Assembly: GCA_949987705.1 (NCBI GenBank)
Contig: OX465281.1
Coordinates: 139,052,876-139,116,875, forward strand
Source: Thereva unica
Taxonomy: Eukaryota > Arthropoda > Insecta > Diptera > Therevidae
DNA length: 64,000 bases
Reading direction: 5' to 3'
Position 1 is the stretch's first letter; each line of letters opens with the position of its first letter. Of this stretch, positions 31,046-42,816 are shown one piece after another. The translations under genes were made by a program, and so were the position numbers. The notes under the pieces are model-generated. The model saw only the letters and a list, made by a program, of their open reading frames with translations. It searched no databases and was not told the origin of the DNA.

Positions 31046-33721
31046 ATGATGAATTTCTCTGATAGAGTGCACGGTGAAGGAAGGCTACTGAATATCCTCT
31101 GCTCTTCCTCCTCAGGGCTGAATATATGTACCATGAATGCAAGAAGCCTGAGAAATAAAATGGATGAACTGAGGTTCATATTTGAAAACACAAAACTGCA
31201 TGCCATTGTAGTCAATGAGACGTGGCTGAAACCGGAAATCCTTACTTCCTTTGTTTCCTTGCCTGCTTTTTGCATGCATCGGAATGATCGCGTGGGTCGT
31301 ACTGGAGGTGGTGTTGCAATATATGTCACCTCCTCTCTCTCCTCAAAGATAGTAGGCCAGTCCATTGGCTCACATTTTGAATTCATTGCAGTGGAAATAA
31401 AATCACCATATGACAAATGTGTTATTGTCAGTGTTTACTGCCCACCTAATGTATTTACACCTGATGTTGCTACTCATTTCTTCGATCTCGTGTCTAGTCT
31501 CTCCCGTCATTATGATAACATAATTGCTGCTGGCGATTTTAATGTTGATTTGCTAAAGGCCAATGAACGAGCGAACACACTCAAATACTTTTTGGGGTCA
31601 TTGGACCTTAGTATTCTAAATCAACTGCCCACATTTTTGAACTGCCATAATCCATCGCTCCTTGATGTTATCACTGCTACATCCACCAATTTAGTGTTAA
31701 AACATAACCAAATCTCTCCTCCCAGCTGTCTTGATCATGACATTCTCTTCCTCTCCTTTCGTTTTACCTTTCGCCAATCCCTCCCCGTCTAACTTCTTTT
31801 CATACCGGGATTTCAAAAATATCAATCTTACTCGCCTTTCTGAAATTATTTCGTCTTTACCTTGGGCTGATATCTATAATACAACCTGTGTTGATATTAA
31901 GGTTGATCTCTTGAATTCTTTCATCCAATCCCTATTTAATCAATGTGTTCCTTTAGTTACGAGAAGACGTTGTAAATCGTCTAACTGTTCCTGGTTCTCT
32001 TATGAAATCCGCAAATTGATTGTTGAGCGTCAGTTCTTGTACAGACGCTATCGCAGAACTAGGATCCCGAGCTACCTCAGTGAGTACAAAAATCTTCGTA
32101 ACTTAATCAATAGAAAAGTCAAATCGGCCAAGCGTGAATTTTACTCACGTAAGCTTGATCCTGCTTTGTCCCCTAAGCAGCTTTGGTCTAATCTTCGGTC
32201 GCTAGGAATTCATACCTCCGAGCTTAACTCATTTGATGTTGATGTAAATTCACTCAATGCATCTTTCGTTCAATCTCCTCCGAAATTCCCACTATCTTCC
32301 ACTTCCGTTGTTCCTTCTTCCAATTCTCTAAGTTTTGATGGTTTTAATTTCTATTGTGTTGACTCACTTGATGTACTTGGCATTTTGCTTTCCATTTCGT
32401 CCAATAGCGTTGGCTATGATGGTATTTCTCCTCGCTTTCTTAAAATCCTCTCCCCTTCAATCGTTGATGCTATCACGCATATTTTTAATTTTTGCTTGAC
32501 AACCTCCCAAGTTCCTTTGATCTGGAAAAAAGCAATAGTTACTCCCATTCCTAATAAGTCCTCCCCCGTTAATTTGTCAGACTTTCGCCCTATTAGTATT
32601 CTACCCTTTCTCGCTAAAGTTTTTGAAAAAATTGTATCTACTCAAGTCTTGCGATATCTTGATTCTAATAATTTCCTTTCTAAATTCCAATCCGGCTTCC
32701 GCAAATCCCACAGTTGTCAAACTGCTATATTGAAGGTTACAACTGATCTTCGTTCTGCCTTGAAAGAGGTGACATTGCTATACTAGTTCTTCTTGACTTC
32801 TCCAAAGCCTTCGACTCTGTAGTTCACTCGCACCTGCTCTATAAACTTAGTCAACGGTATCACTTTTCCTCTTCTTCTGTTTGCCTTCTCTCTTCACTTC
32901 TCTCTAATAGATCTCAGTGTGTTCGATATAATAATGTTACTTCTTCTTTCCTAAGTGTGCCTGCAGGTGTCCCTCAGGGTTCGGTTCTTGGTCCTTTGCT
33001 GTTCTCCCTTTATATTAATGATCCTTCCTCTGTAATCCGTCGGTGCTGTTATCATTTATATGCTGATGATCTCCAGCTACATATATACCTCTTGTCCTAT
33101 TAATCAAATTGAAAATTGTGTGTCTGAACTTAATTGCACCTTATCCCGAATAAACGAATGGAGTTCGAATAATTTTCTTAAATTAAATACAGTTAAATCA
33201 CAAGTAATTTTCCTTAGTCGTCGCTTACTGCCCCCCCCCCCCCAAGGTTTCTCTCCTCTTCTACTTAATAATGTTCCCCTTCCAATCGTTGACTATGCCA
33301 CAAACCTGGGTATTGTTGTAAATTCCAAACTCTCCTGCTGCAATCATGTCTCATTTCTGCTCTCTAAGATCTATGGCACACTTCGTAAACTATGGTTACA
33401 TGGCAGTCTGTTATCTTTGCCCATTCGAGCCAAACTTATTAAATCTCTTGTTGTTCCTCATTTCCTTTACGGCTCGCGTCTTAGAGTGGCGTTTAATGAT
33501 TGCATTAGGTTCATTTTTCATATGAGAAGATCTGATCATGTGTCGCGAGTACAAAATTCCTTACTGGGCTATGACCTCTTTCAATTCATCGATCTCATGG
33601 CTCTTCTTCTTTTGCATAAGGTTTTTTATACCAAAAGCCCCTGCTACCTTTCTGACTTCCTCTTTCCTTTGCAATCCTTGAGATCCGTTAAATTCCTGAT
33701 TCCTGCTCATTCTTCCCTAAT
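31046..33721 (+). mobile_element. LINE (CR1/Jockey group), 5' part
   Basis: Coding sequence of a non-LTR retrotransposon cut at 33721 by the 24.6-kb transposon. Its 3' end lies at 58314-58707. Same family as the LINE at 10208-12563. Confidence 0.9.
31046..33721 (+). pseudogene. LINE ORF2 (endonuclease and RT), frameshifted
   Basis: The endonuclease domain starts near 31100 (CTMNARSLRNK), with NETWLKP, GDFNVDLLK and LDHDILFLS. A frameshift near 31770 joins the linker frame, which runs to 32786. RT blocks follow: SDFRPISILP (about 32578), LLDFSKAFDS in a second frame (about 32795), GVPQGSVLGPLLFS, and YADD (33060-33071). A further shift lies near 33080, and a run of 14 C (33231-33244) lies inside the thumb region. 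The copy is inactive. Confidence 0.88.
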
Positions 33722-34300
33722 TAGTCTATTGATTATGTCATATAGAAAGGAACTAAGACGTTCACGGGGTTTTATTGCAGGAATCGGTCAATGGGTCATT
33801 TAAGAAGAAAAAACCGCGGAGTGCTATTAAATTAGAGGGTGGAAATTGGAGATAGGGGTCAAAATGGACCCTTTTTGGGTTTTGCCATATATCTCGTAAA
33901 CGAAGAAAAATTTCGATTTATTTTATATAAAATTTTTTGTAGAGAATTAAATTTCCTATGGAAATGGTTTATTTAAAAAATTTTGAAAATTTTTTTTTAT
34001 GCCGAAAATGTTGAAACAAAAAGAAAAAAAGCCAAAATTTCGATGTTTTTTCCCTTTTTTACTTTTTTGCCAATATCTTTTTTTGGTTAGAGATAGGCAT
34101 AGGTATTGCCTATATAAAATAAAGCAGATAAAATTTCCTTTAAAATGATGGATCGGAAAAATTTTTTGATTGAAAATTCACCGAAATATGGCCACTCGAA
34201 CATAGCTTTTTTTTATTTTGACCCCTTTTATACCGACATTGTTTTCAATCTCATATTGTTGAAAAAATTATCATTTTACTTAATTAAAAAAGGTAGTTTA
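33722..34300 (+). repeat. Left terminal inverted repeat of the giant element
   Basis: Matches the reverse complement of 57733-58313 almost throughout. Shared blocks include AAGACGTTCACGGGGTTTTA, GGTCAATGGGTCATTTAAGA and GTCAAAATGGACCCTTTTTG. Differences are mainly small indels near the outer end. Confidence 0.92.
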
Positions 34301-34413
34301 ATAAATCCATGTATGTGGCCATGGTGATTTTAAACAAATTTGTAATTAATACGTTCACATGTCAATATATTTTGCATATACGTGGACCCTAATTGATTCT
34401 TGAATATTATACA

Positions 34414-34802
34414 ATGATGAATTGTTTTTTTTTTGTAAGAAATATATATTAATTGAAGCAAATAGAGTGCTAAAAGCGCAGAGTATTGCAACTGTTACTG
34501 CTGCTAGTATAGAAAGAAATGATGACGTAAATACAAAGTTAAATAGCGTTGAAAGTATTAAAGCTCACACTTCATGCTATAAATCATACATTTCTAAGTC
34601 AAATATTGCTGCAGCTACTGCAGCTAAGAAAAGAAAATTGTCAGCAGATGATTTGATTGCGGGCCCAAGCAGAACAAAGGCAAAAGCAGTTTTTGATTTT
34701 ACTGAACTATGTGTTATTTGTGGAACGAATGCTGGGGGTTCTTATTATGCGAAGAATCAACGTAAATATCGGCGTCTTTCACTCGGTAATGTTTATACTT
34801 AC
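34414..34802 (+). pseudogene. N-terminal piece of the XPG-like/CXC protein
   Basis: A frame of roughly 130 residues with Lys/Ala-rich sequence, then ELCVICGTNAGG and RRLSLG. The exon-like block ends where GGTAATG begins (34794), which resembles a splice donor, and similar coding sequence resumes near 34960. I recognise the CxxC motif but no catalytic domain. It probably forms the start of the protein continued at 34961. Confidence 0.4.
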
Positions 34803-34960
34803 TATTTCATTATAATTTGTTATTCCTATATAATCAATATCAAGAATTTAAATAATTAATTAGTGAACTCCAAAAATATATGGTTTTTAATCCATGAATG
34901 TTTAGACTTATAAGTGTAACAATCAAAAATGTTTATTAGATTTATTATGTTTATAATGAT

Positions 34961-35837
34961 TTGATTTCACTAAGCACTGGCGTAATTGGAAGTTCGGAAA
35001 TCGATTGTCACGAAGCACGACAGAAAGGAATTGCTCTTATTCCTGAAGTATTTAAATTAACATTTGGTAACATAAAATTTAAAAAGATGATGAAAATATT
35101 GCCATTGAAGAGTGCATTTTCAAAAATTTGTTTGGGTTCAGATGATGTTGTGGTCGTCGATTCGGAAACACTATTTAGAAGAATGCTTTTATGTAAGCCT
35201 TCTAATGAAGAATTTGAAGAGTTTTTCAACTTTGAATTAGCACCGTATCCACCTTCAATTTTTGACGGGTTCAATACTAGGAAAAATAAAAAATCCGACT
35301 TATATGAATTTTTCTCACCCGTTGAAGATTCTACTATCAATAATATTCATCATGTTATTGATGGTGGATTCTTGTTGCATAAAATAGTTTGGAATGCTAA
35401 TGAGACATTTGCAGAAATTAGTACGAAATTTATTATTCATTTGCAAACTTTTTACAAAGATTGCACTGTAGTTTTTGACGGTTATCCTAGTGGCTCAAAT
35501 ATTGGTACGAAAAGTGCAGAAAGGCTGCGTGCTGCGTCGAACTAATCAAATTGGCCCAGGAGTTCAAATTAAAGATGATTTAAAACCACTTTCCAAACCC
35601 GATAGCTTCCTATCAAATGAAAGTAATAAAAAAAAATTTATTGCATATTTAATGCAAAAAATCAAAGAAGTTAATATTGACACAGTGCAAGCGGGTGAAG
35701 ACGCAGATGTACTTATTGTACAATGCGCAAAAGAAAAAGCATCACAGTCAAAAAATGCAGTTATAGTTGGCCAAGATGTAGACCTTCTCATCATTTTGTC
35801 ACTTTTGCCAGAGCAGTATCAAAATGTATATCTTTGG
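34961..35837 (+). pseudogene. XPG-like nuclease, N-terminal half
   Basis: Two overlapping frames (34961-35545 and 35475-35846) together give FDGYPSG, QAGEDADVLIVQCA and VGQDVDLLIIL. These acidic blocks have the spacing expected of XPG/FEN-type nuclease active sites. A frameshift near 35520 separates FDGYPSG from the rest. The frame is cut at LWK (35837) by the 4-kb insertion and resumes at 39878 with PSVGKVTA. Confidence 0.6.
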
Positions 35838-37235
35838 AAACTGTAACTGTCTGGAGTGGGTGTGCCATAGCACGAAGTAGGAAAATAAACACATCTCAGT
35901 AAAGGATGTGCGAGACTCACCTTACACAAAAAAAATTAGAGAAAGGGGTAGAAGGAGGGTGGCTGGGCAGTCTTGACCGCCGAGGGTGATCGCCGAAATG
36001 TAAGGCATCCGCTGCACCGATCGTCGGCACGACGTGCGGTGCGCAAACTAGCTCGCCCGATGGGGTGGGGTTCGCGGTACAGGGATGCCGAAGGGTGACA
36101 GTTTAAACAAAACTAAAACTCGTGCCTGAATACGAAAAAAAATACGAAGGGCGGCGGTGGCGGAAATAAAAACCTACCGAGGCCAACAAGAGGGGCCAGT
36201 AAACAGGGGAGAGAGATGGTCACCGCCATTTACCAAGGGGATCCAAAAACTACAATCTGTTTTAAATGGTAAGCACTTACCTTATTGAGGGCATCATACG
36301 TCCTGGGGCTGCACCCCCCCCCCCCCCTTCGTGCTTTCTTAGCCAACCATCGTCTCCGGTTTGATATCTGTATTATTCATTTGTTACCTTTTTATTTTTT
36401 TTTCTATTATATGTGGTATGTAATATATTTATAGTTTATTAATTATATACTCGGTTTATTTCAAGGTAAATTATATTAAAATTTCAAATGTGTTTACTAT
36501 TATAGGTGGTTCATATTACTTTTATTGATAATTCAGTATATACTTAGTTCATGCCTCTGTATTTTATATTAAATTTTCAAAGTGTTTTTATTATAAGTGG
36601 TTTGTATTATATTTATTGTATCCTATGTATCTGTTGAATTTATTTCATTTTATTTTATGTTAAATTTTCAGATTCGTTTTCTATTATAAGTCATCAAGGT
36701 TATATTTATTCTTCATTCATATATGACTAATTTAAGTCGTTATATCGTACATTAGGATCTGTTTAATTTAGTACGGTTGATTTAAGTTGAATTTAAGAAT
36801 TAAGTTTCTATCCTGTGTGTACCGTCAACCTTTAATCATATGTATTTTCCCTTGTCATAAACTAAATATTTCCATATGGATTATCACTAGATCTCTACTC
36901 TAATAAACTATATATTTCATTATTAATACGCTGTACGTTCCAAATTTGATACTTTAACCCCTTCCGGAAAGTTTATACGAGTCTATGTATATACGCGAAA
37001 TTATATTATGTATGTAGGTATGTGGTTCACACTTCAACAGATATCATTATTTCTTTTTGTTTTATTTTGTATTTGTTATAAGCAAAAGGTGATATTGCAA
37101 TTAGAGTTCATATTATATAAAAAAATATATATTATATAACAACATAGGTTATATCAACACGCATTTGTTATATCAAATTTATATGTTACATAAAAAAACG
37201 CATATGTAATACCCAAAAGTTTATGTTCTATCAGA

Positions 37236-38130
37236 ACACATAGGACGTATCGAAAGTTCCGGTTGTATGAGCAGTTCACGTTATTTCAAAAAAATTATGT
37301 TATTTACCAAGTATATGTGATATCAAACGCAGTTTATATCAAAAGTGTATGTTATATGAAAGTTCATGTTTATTTAAAAAAAATTTATATTAATTAAAAG
37401 ATATGTGTTATATCTCAAAGGTTTGTTATGTCATAACCACACAAATTATATCGTAAGTTAGGTTATAATATAAAAGTTCATGTCAAAAAAAATTCACGTT
37501 ATATTAAAGACACATAGGTCATCTCGAAAGTTTATGTTATATGAAAGCTCACGGGTATTTAAAGAAATTTTCAATTTAACGTTTACGTGGCGTAACTAGT
37601 ATATGTAATATCAAAAGTTTCTATATTATCTCACCAACACTTAGGTTATATCGAAAGTTTATGTTAAATAAAAATCAAAATATATAAGTTTATAGGTGGC
37701 ATAAAAAGTTTACGTTATCCCAAAAGCACATGTTACATACAAAAAGTCCACGTTAATTCAATGACACATAGGTCATATCGAAATTTTATATTGTATGGAT
37801 TCATGTTATTTAAAGAAAATTTTGGTATGCACCTAGTATAGATTATATCGAATGCAGTTTATATCGGAAATGAATGTTATGTAATGACCACGTGAATTTA
37901 AAAAAAAAAAACTTTTTAGTTAATTACTAAGTAATTTTATATGTTTGTTACTTCAAAGCTCATCGGCTATATCACAAGTTATATTATTTAAAGAGTCAAA
38001 AGCACATGTTATGTATGAACAGTTCACGTTAAATCAATGACACATCGGTCATATTGGAAGTTTAAGTTATATGAATTCACGTTATACAAAAAAAGTTTTA
38101 GGTTCTGTAACGAATATATGCTAACCGCGG
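37236..38130. repeat. Degenerate ~270-bp tandem repeat
   Basis: Four diverged units start with CACAT(A/C)GG(A/T)C at about 37238, 37511, 37765 and 38041. Each is followed by GAAAGTTTATGTTATATGA-like and TTCACGTTAT-like blocks. The surrounding sequence (37080-37240) is made of shorter TATATCAAAAGTT-type repeats. Confidence 0.6.
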
Positions 38131-38716
38131 TTTTCTATTGTTTTTCTCCTTTTGTTGCCAGTTTCGTATTTTCTTTTGATCATGAGCACATGGGTAGGCA
38201 CTGATATTATCCTGGTTCTCGACCAACCCTTGAAATTCAGTATAATTAACGGAAAACTTTTACCTTCAGTGAATCATTCCAAATAATGTGCAAAAGATCC
38301 TGAGTTTGCCTTATAGACTTATCCAAAGGGGGGGTTATGAAATCCTGCATTGTTTCCGTCAGAATAATAAACGCCAAAAATCACGGTGGTTCTTGAAATT
38401 TCCCAGTTTCTAAGACATTTTACCACCAATTACAAACATTGCCGGCACTATTATTAACAAGTTAAATAACTTATATAAACACCGCACAAAATTTTTGCTT
38501 CACTTTAGCCATTCCCCACTTGCTCATACTTGTCTCGACCAGCACCAGAAACTGACTTCCCAAAGATCCAAAAAAAATTGTTTCTCTCGAAATCGCTAGA
38601 TCAGGCGATTTTTGAAGGAAGGCAAAAACGCGTGCCGTTATCCCGCATTCCTGTTGCGTATATCCTTGTTCATTCTTTTCTGTTTGTTTGTGTGCGTGTT
38701 TTAAATTGAGTTATTG
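38131..38716. other. Unique-looking non-coding stretch
   Basis: No gene recognised. A GTTTGTTTGTG(T/A)(G/A)CGTGTNTTAAA segment at about 38684-38717 recurs on the other side of the foldback element at about 39626-39664. Confidence 0.4.
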
Positions 38717-39593
38717 CAAGACCCTCTCAACTACAGGCCCCGAAGGAGAGTTTTTCATGGTGGTCAACTCGGTCCAAAAATTCACCGGAGTGAGCGAAAT
38801 AAACATGGCGCGGAATAAGTTCGGAAACGTTTTGGTTATAGTTTTGCAGTAAAAAGTGATAAAATATTGTATTTTAACACTTTTAACTGCACTTGGATTT
38901 ACCAGTGAATAGTTTATTAGTGATTTAATTAAAAAAAAATAAAAATAATTTAGTGATTAAGTGTCTTTTAAGTGTTTTAATTGTTAAGGCGAACAACTGT
39001 TTTAACATTCACGGTGTTTTTTCATGTTTATTTACGAAAAAAATGTTGAAAGTTTAATGTTTTGTTTAGTTATGGGATTACAAGTGATTTTAAAGTGATT
39101 AATACATATATTATGTAATTATTATTAAAAATATAGGTGTAGAAAAACACTTTTCTTATTCACTTTTCCTTTCACACTTTTCTGCACTTATATGTTTAAT
39201 AATAACTCCATAATAAATTATTTAATGGCTTTAAAATCACTTTTAATTAAATAATCAGCATATTTTTCCTTAATAAACACAAAAAAACCCCGCGAAAGTA
39301 AAATAAATTGATCACCTCAACAATTAACACACTTAAAACTCACTAAATCACTATTTTTTTTTATTTTTTCTTATTAAATCACTAAAGAACTAATCACTGA
39401 TAATCCATGTATAGTTTAAAGTAATAACTTACAATGATTTTCTACTTTTTACCACAAAAATATAACGAAAACAATACCGAGCCCATTCCGCGCCATATTT
39501 ATTCTAGCTAAATGTCAGATTTGTGGACCGACTTCAGCTATGGTTGGATTAGTTCAAGAGAGAACTTCATGGCCTGTAATGGAGAGGGTCTTG
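38717..39593. mobile_element. Foldback element with long TIRs
   Basis: An 877-bp element whose ends CAAGACCCTCTC(A/C)A and TACAGGCC are inverted copies. Inverted similarity continues inward: ATGGCGCGGAAT pairs near 38810 and 39490, and AAATCACTA-type blocks pair near 38925 and 39380. No ORF. The target duplication was not resolved. Confidence 0.65.
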
Positions 39594-39877
39594 GTACGGA
39601 TTGATGTTCGCTAGTTTATTGTTTGTTTGTGAACGTGTATTAAAGAGAGTTATTGCTGTCGGATTTGAAGATTGTATGTGTGTGTTTGAACGCATTTTTG
39701 GAAACGGAATTATTGCCATTGGGTTGCAAAGAATCGACTCACCGACAATGCCGGGTTGCCATTTAATTTACAGGTTACATTTTGCATAGAGAGGAAAAAT
39801 TTTTATGGTAGGCGTCGGTGTTAGTGCCTTTGTTTTTCTTTTTGTCGTTTCTTTACGTAGGGCGACCGTTACAAAAC

Positions 39878-40372
39878 CCAGTGTAGGCAAAGTTACAGCA
39901 AAAATGTATGACCGAAATAGTTTTAATTTTCCTCAACAACAAAAATATCTTGGATTTATTCATGCATTTAGTGGCTGCGATACTACGTCAGCGTTTTTCA
40001 ACATTGGCAAAAAAAAAATTTATGAAATTTGTAAATAAAAATGCTATTCAGCTACAAACACATATGGACACGTTTTTACGTGACGATGTAACTGACGTAG
40101 AAATAAATTCTGCATCAGAATATATTGCAGCGTCTTTGTATGGGGCAAAGTTGAACATGACCCTAAGCAACTGTCGTTTCCAGAATATTTATAAACTAGC
40201 AAAAAACCCGCGTGCGTTGCAACGCCTTTCAATAAAAAAAGATTATGTGTGCACAGTCCGCGGTAGGAAAAAGTATAATGAAAAAAAGAACAAATCTGCA
40301 AAATTGATTTTGGATACATATAAAAATTTAGAGTTACCTATAAAAAATATGTTACAACTTTTTTTTAAATTT
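39878..40372 (+). pseudogene. XPG-like nuclease, C-terminal half
   Basis: Resumes after the 4-kb insertion with PSVGKVTAKMYD. It then reads FIHAFSGCDTTSAFFNIGKKK, which fits the helix-hairpin DNA-binding motif that follows the active site in XPG/FEN nucleases. A frameshift near 40008 leads into the ORF ending around 40372 (ILDTYKNLELPIKNMLQLFF). The remaining part, starting LSKSSKFSLTQLPPT, lies at 57287 beyond the Helitron. Confidence 0.6.
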
Positions 40373-40377
40373 GATGT

Positions 40378-40495
40378 TGAGCGCCACCTATCGGAAGAAG
40401 TACAATCGACACCTAGCAAACATATTTTTTGGATATGTTTGTCTAAGTGTCTATCGTACTTCTTGTGCTTTTGCTCGCACAGCGGTGCCCGTGAT
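40378..40495. repeat. Hairpin-forming insert (32-nt arms)
   Basis: Positions 40395-40425 and 40433-40464 pair with about four mismatches across a 7-base loop. The weaker outer pairing is GCGCCACC with GCGGTGC. It sits directly after the coding break of the XPG-like frame and may be a short MITE. Confidence 0.6.
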
Positions 40496-41029
40496 AAACT
40501 TATGGTAAAATAAGCACACATGAAATAGTCTTAAAAGGGTAACCCCCAACAAAAATAAATGTTAGTGAAACAGTCAGCAACTTTATGCGCATAGTATAAT
40601 CTCAAGAAAATAAGTCAGATCTGCATTGTGTTATAAAAATTTTGGGGAGGCAGGCATTAGTATGGACTTTTAGTTAAATTAAACATTCAATAATCCAAAA
40701 AATATTATTACATCCTGAAAGAAAGAATATACTAATTTAAGATTTAAAAATGGGCTTTTGACGGTAATGGACAGTAAACGCTTGGAGTCATGTACTGAAG
40801 GAGTGTGACTTCAGACGGATATTGTCCATTATCAGACATGTAATATAATGAAGAAAAATTACATGTCTGACAATTGCCTGGCCCCTGGGGTCTCATCTGC
40901 AATGTCACTGACCCAGGTTTTATTTGTTTACCCAGATGCCAGCCCCTTCCCAGGTCTCATATTGCAGAATCCTAGACTTCTACTTAAAATTTCAGGTGTG
41001 AAGGGGTTGATCAATTCTGAACCGATTGC
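40496..41029 (-). other. Region holding the Helitron 3' end
   Basis: Non-coding. A perfect 12-bp hairpin (CAGACATGTAAT, 40833-40844, with 40858-40869) and a second inverted pair (TAATGGACA near 40763 and TGTCCATTA near 40823) are present. A candidate Helitron terminus is minus-strand CTAA followed by T at 40658, but without a convincing adjacent hairpin. Confidence 0.4.
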
Positions 41030-42098
41030 TTAGAGAGCTTCAGGATACACTATGTTCAATGTTCTTCCATTTGGAGCTAGGATATGAAGATTTTCAGATT
41101 TTCTAACTCTTGAACAACCTACATACAGCTGGCCATGGGAGAAACATGGTTTGATAAGATCGAGACCAACAACTTTTAATGATTGCCCTTGTGCCTTGTT
41201 GATGCTCATGGCAAAACTTAACCGAACTGGAAATTGAAGGCGCTTGAACTGGAATGGAATATCTGAAGGGATAATCGGGATCCTAGGAATAAATACATCT
41301 TCACCTGCGGCATGTCCGGTGATGATTGTGGCTTCTATAACATTGGGCATTAAATTTTTAACAGCGAGCCGCGTTCCATTGCAGAGAGAAGGGGGTTGCA
41401 GATTTCTGAGGAGCATAATTGGTGCCCCAACTTTGAGCTCTAAAGTGTGTGATGGTACGCCAGGAGGTTTCAATGTGTTCAAAAATTCTGTTGGATAATT
41501 CACAGCTTCATCTGTAACACATGCAGTGTCGATGGATTTGTAAATTTGAAGATTACCAGGCAATTCGTTCAACAGTTGCATATTGATGAAGTAGGCATCT
41601 TCATTTCTCGGGGCAAGGATGGCTCTTTGACACAGCCATTCATGATCTTTAAAGTGCTGTTTTACATTTGGAAACACCTTTTGTATTAACTGTTGTGGTG
41701 TTTGCACAATCCTTCCTATGCCTTCCATTGCTATACATCCATCCTGATTAAGTGAAGTCACAGCACCATTTCCTATTTGAAGTAGACTGTTTGCAAATTC
41801 TTGAGCAGAGGGATCACCATTGATATGAACCCTCATATTCGTTGTAAGGCGAAGTATTTCAATGTTCCTCCATATGTAAGATGATTTTAAGCAAGCCTGT
41901 ATTTCATCTGCTTTGGTACCATGGGAAATAACTGGAAGCGTCTGCCGAAAGTCACCAGCCAATACCACTGTGACTCCTCCCATTAAATTATTATTTCGTC
42001 TTATATCTCTCAAGGTAACATCAAGAGCTTCAAATGCTGCTTTGTGTGACATCGTACATTCATCCCAGACGATAAGCTTGCAATCTTTAAGAACCTTT
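41030..42098 (-). pseudogene. Helitron helicase C-terminus (native 3' end, duplicated copy)
   Basis: Pif1-type helicase motifs after Walker B (LIVWDEC near 42065): GGVTVVLAGDFRQTLPV, LRLTTNMR, and MSINKAQGQSL with VGCSRVR near the end. This copy keeps the natural C-terminus (SENLHILAPNGRTLN, stop at 41030). Its N-terminal side is cut at 42098 by the LTR retrotransposon and continues at 49865. Helicase unwinds DNA during rolling-circle transposition. Confidence 0.88.
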
Positions 42099-42816
42099 TG
42101 TAGTGAGATTATGCAAATAATTCTCACAATTCTAATGATATAAGAAACAACAAAGTAGCACAATGATGCAACAAAATTGTTTCCACAAAATGCATTCGAT
42201 TGCTTATGTAATAAATTCAAACTCGAACTCAGACACATAAAAGAATGACCCATTCATGAAAATAAGAATGCAACCGCCACGATCACCGCATGAAAGGTAA
42301 ACAAACCTAAATGCAAGCGGCAGTGGAGGGCACTTACTCATAATGAAACCAAAGCCAATGCATGCACGCGTGACCCAAAAGTGCTCGGATTAAATAATAA
42401 TTTTATGGTTGAGCAAGGCCCGGAAATTTTATGGGCGAAAATTAGGAAAGTGAGTTCATGAATGAAATGCATTGATAAGCAAAAGAAATGCATTGAGAAA
42501 GATCATGGAATGAGTGCTGGGGAAGTATAAGAAAGAAAATAGGTATTTGCCCCACCATGGGAAGTTAGTGTAAGAAAAATTTCATTATAAATATGGAGAG
42601 TAGGATTAAGAAAAAAGTCAGTAAGAATCAGTAATAGTCAGTAAGAACTAAGGAGTACTCAACTTGTAATTTAAATTACTCCCAGAAGGCATAGCTTGCA
42701 GCATACTGCTTGAACGCCTTGGTGGAGAACTTAAACAATACACAAATAAAGAAAGCAAAGAAAAATTAAATCACGAAGAGTTTTTATTTTATACGTACGC
42801 AAGGAAAGTAATTACA
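42099..42816 (+). repeat. mdg1-like 5' LTR
   Basis: 718 bp, TGTAGTGAGA to GTAATTACA. Contains AGTCAGTAAGAATCAGTAAT repeats near 42617-42650 and an AATAAAGAAAG polyadenylation-like signal near 42744. Confidence 0.95.

Larger units (their letters stand above)
35842..39873. mobile_element. 4-kb non-coding LTR-like insertion, TSD AAAC
   Basis: Begins TGTAACTGTC and ends CGACCGTTACA, with AAAC duplicated at 35838-35841 and 39874-39877. The 11-base end CGACCGTTACA is identical to the end of the LTR-B 5' LTR, and both insertions duplicate 4 bp. No gag-pol and no internal direct repeats at the two ends were seen, so it may be a large solo LTR or a non-autonomous relative. It contains a poly-C run (36316-36330), a degenerate tandem array and a foldback element. 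Confidence 0.6.

Noticed and set aside
36316..36330. Poly-C run as a possible structural signal
   Set aside because: A homopolymer in non-coding repeat DNA; it could also be an assembly artefact, as with the C-run at 33231-33244.
40658..40662. Confident Helitron 3' end
   Set aside because: Only the CTAA/T context fits; there is no GC-rich hairpin directly upstream, so I keep it as a candidate only.
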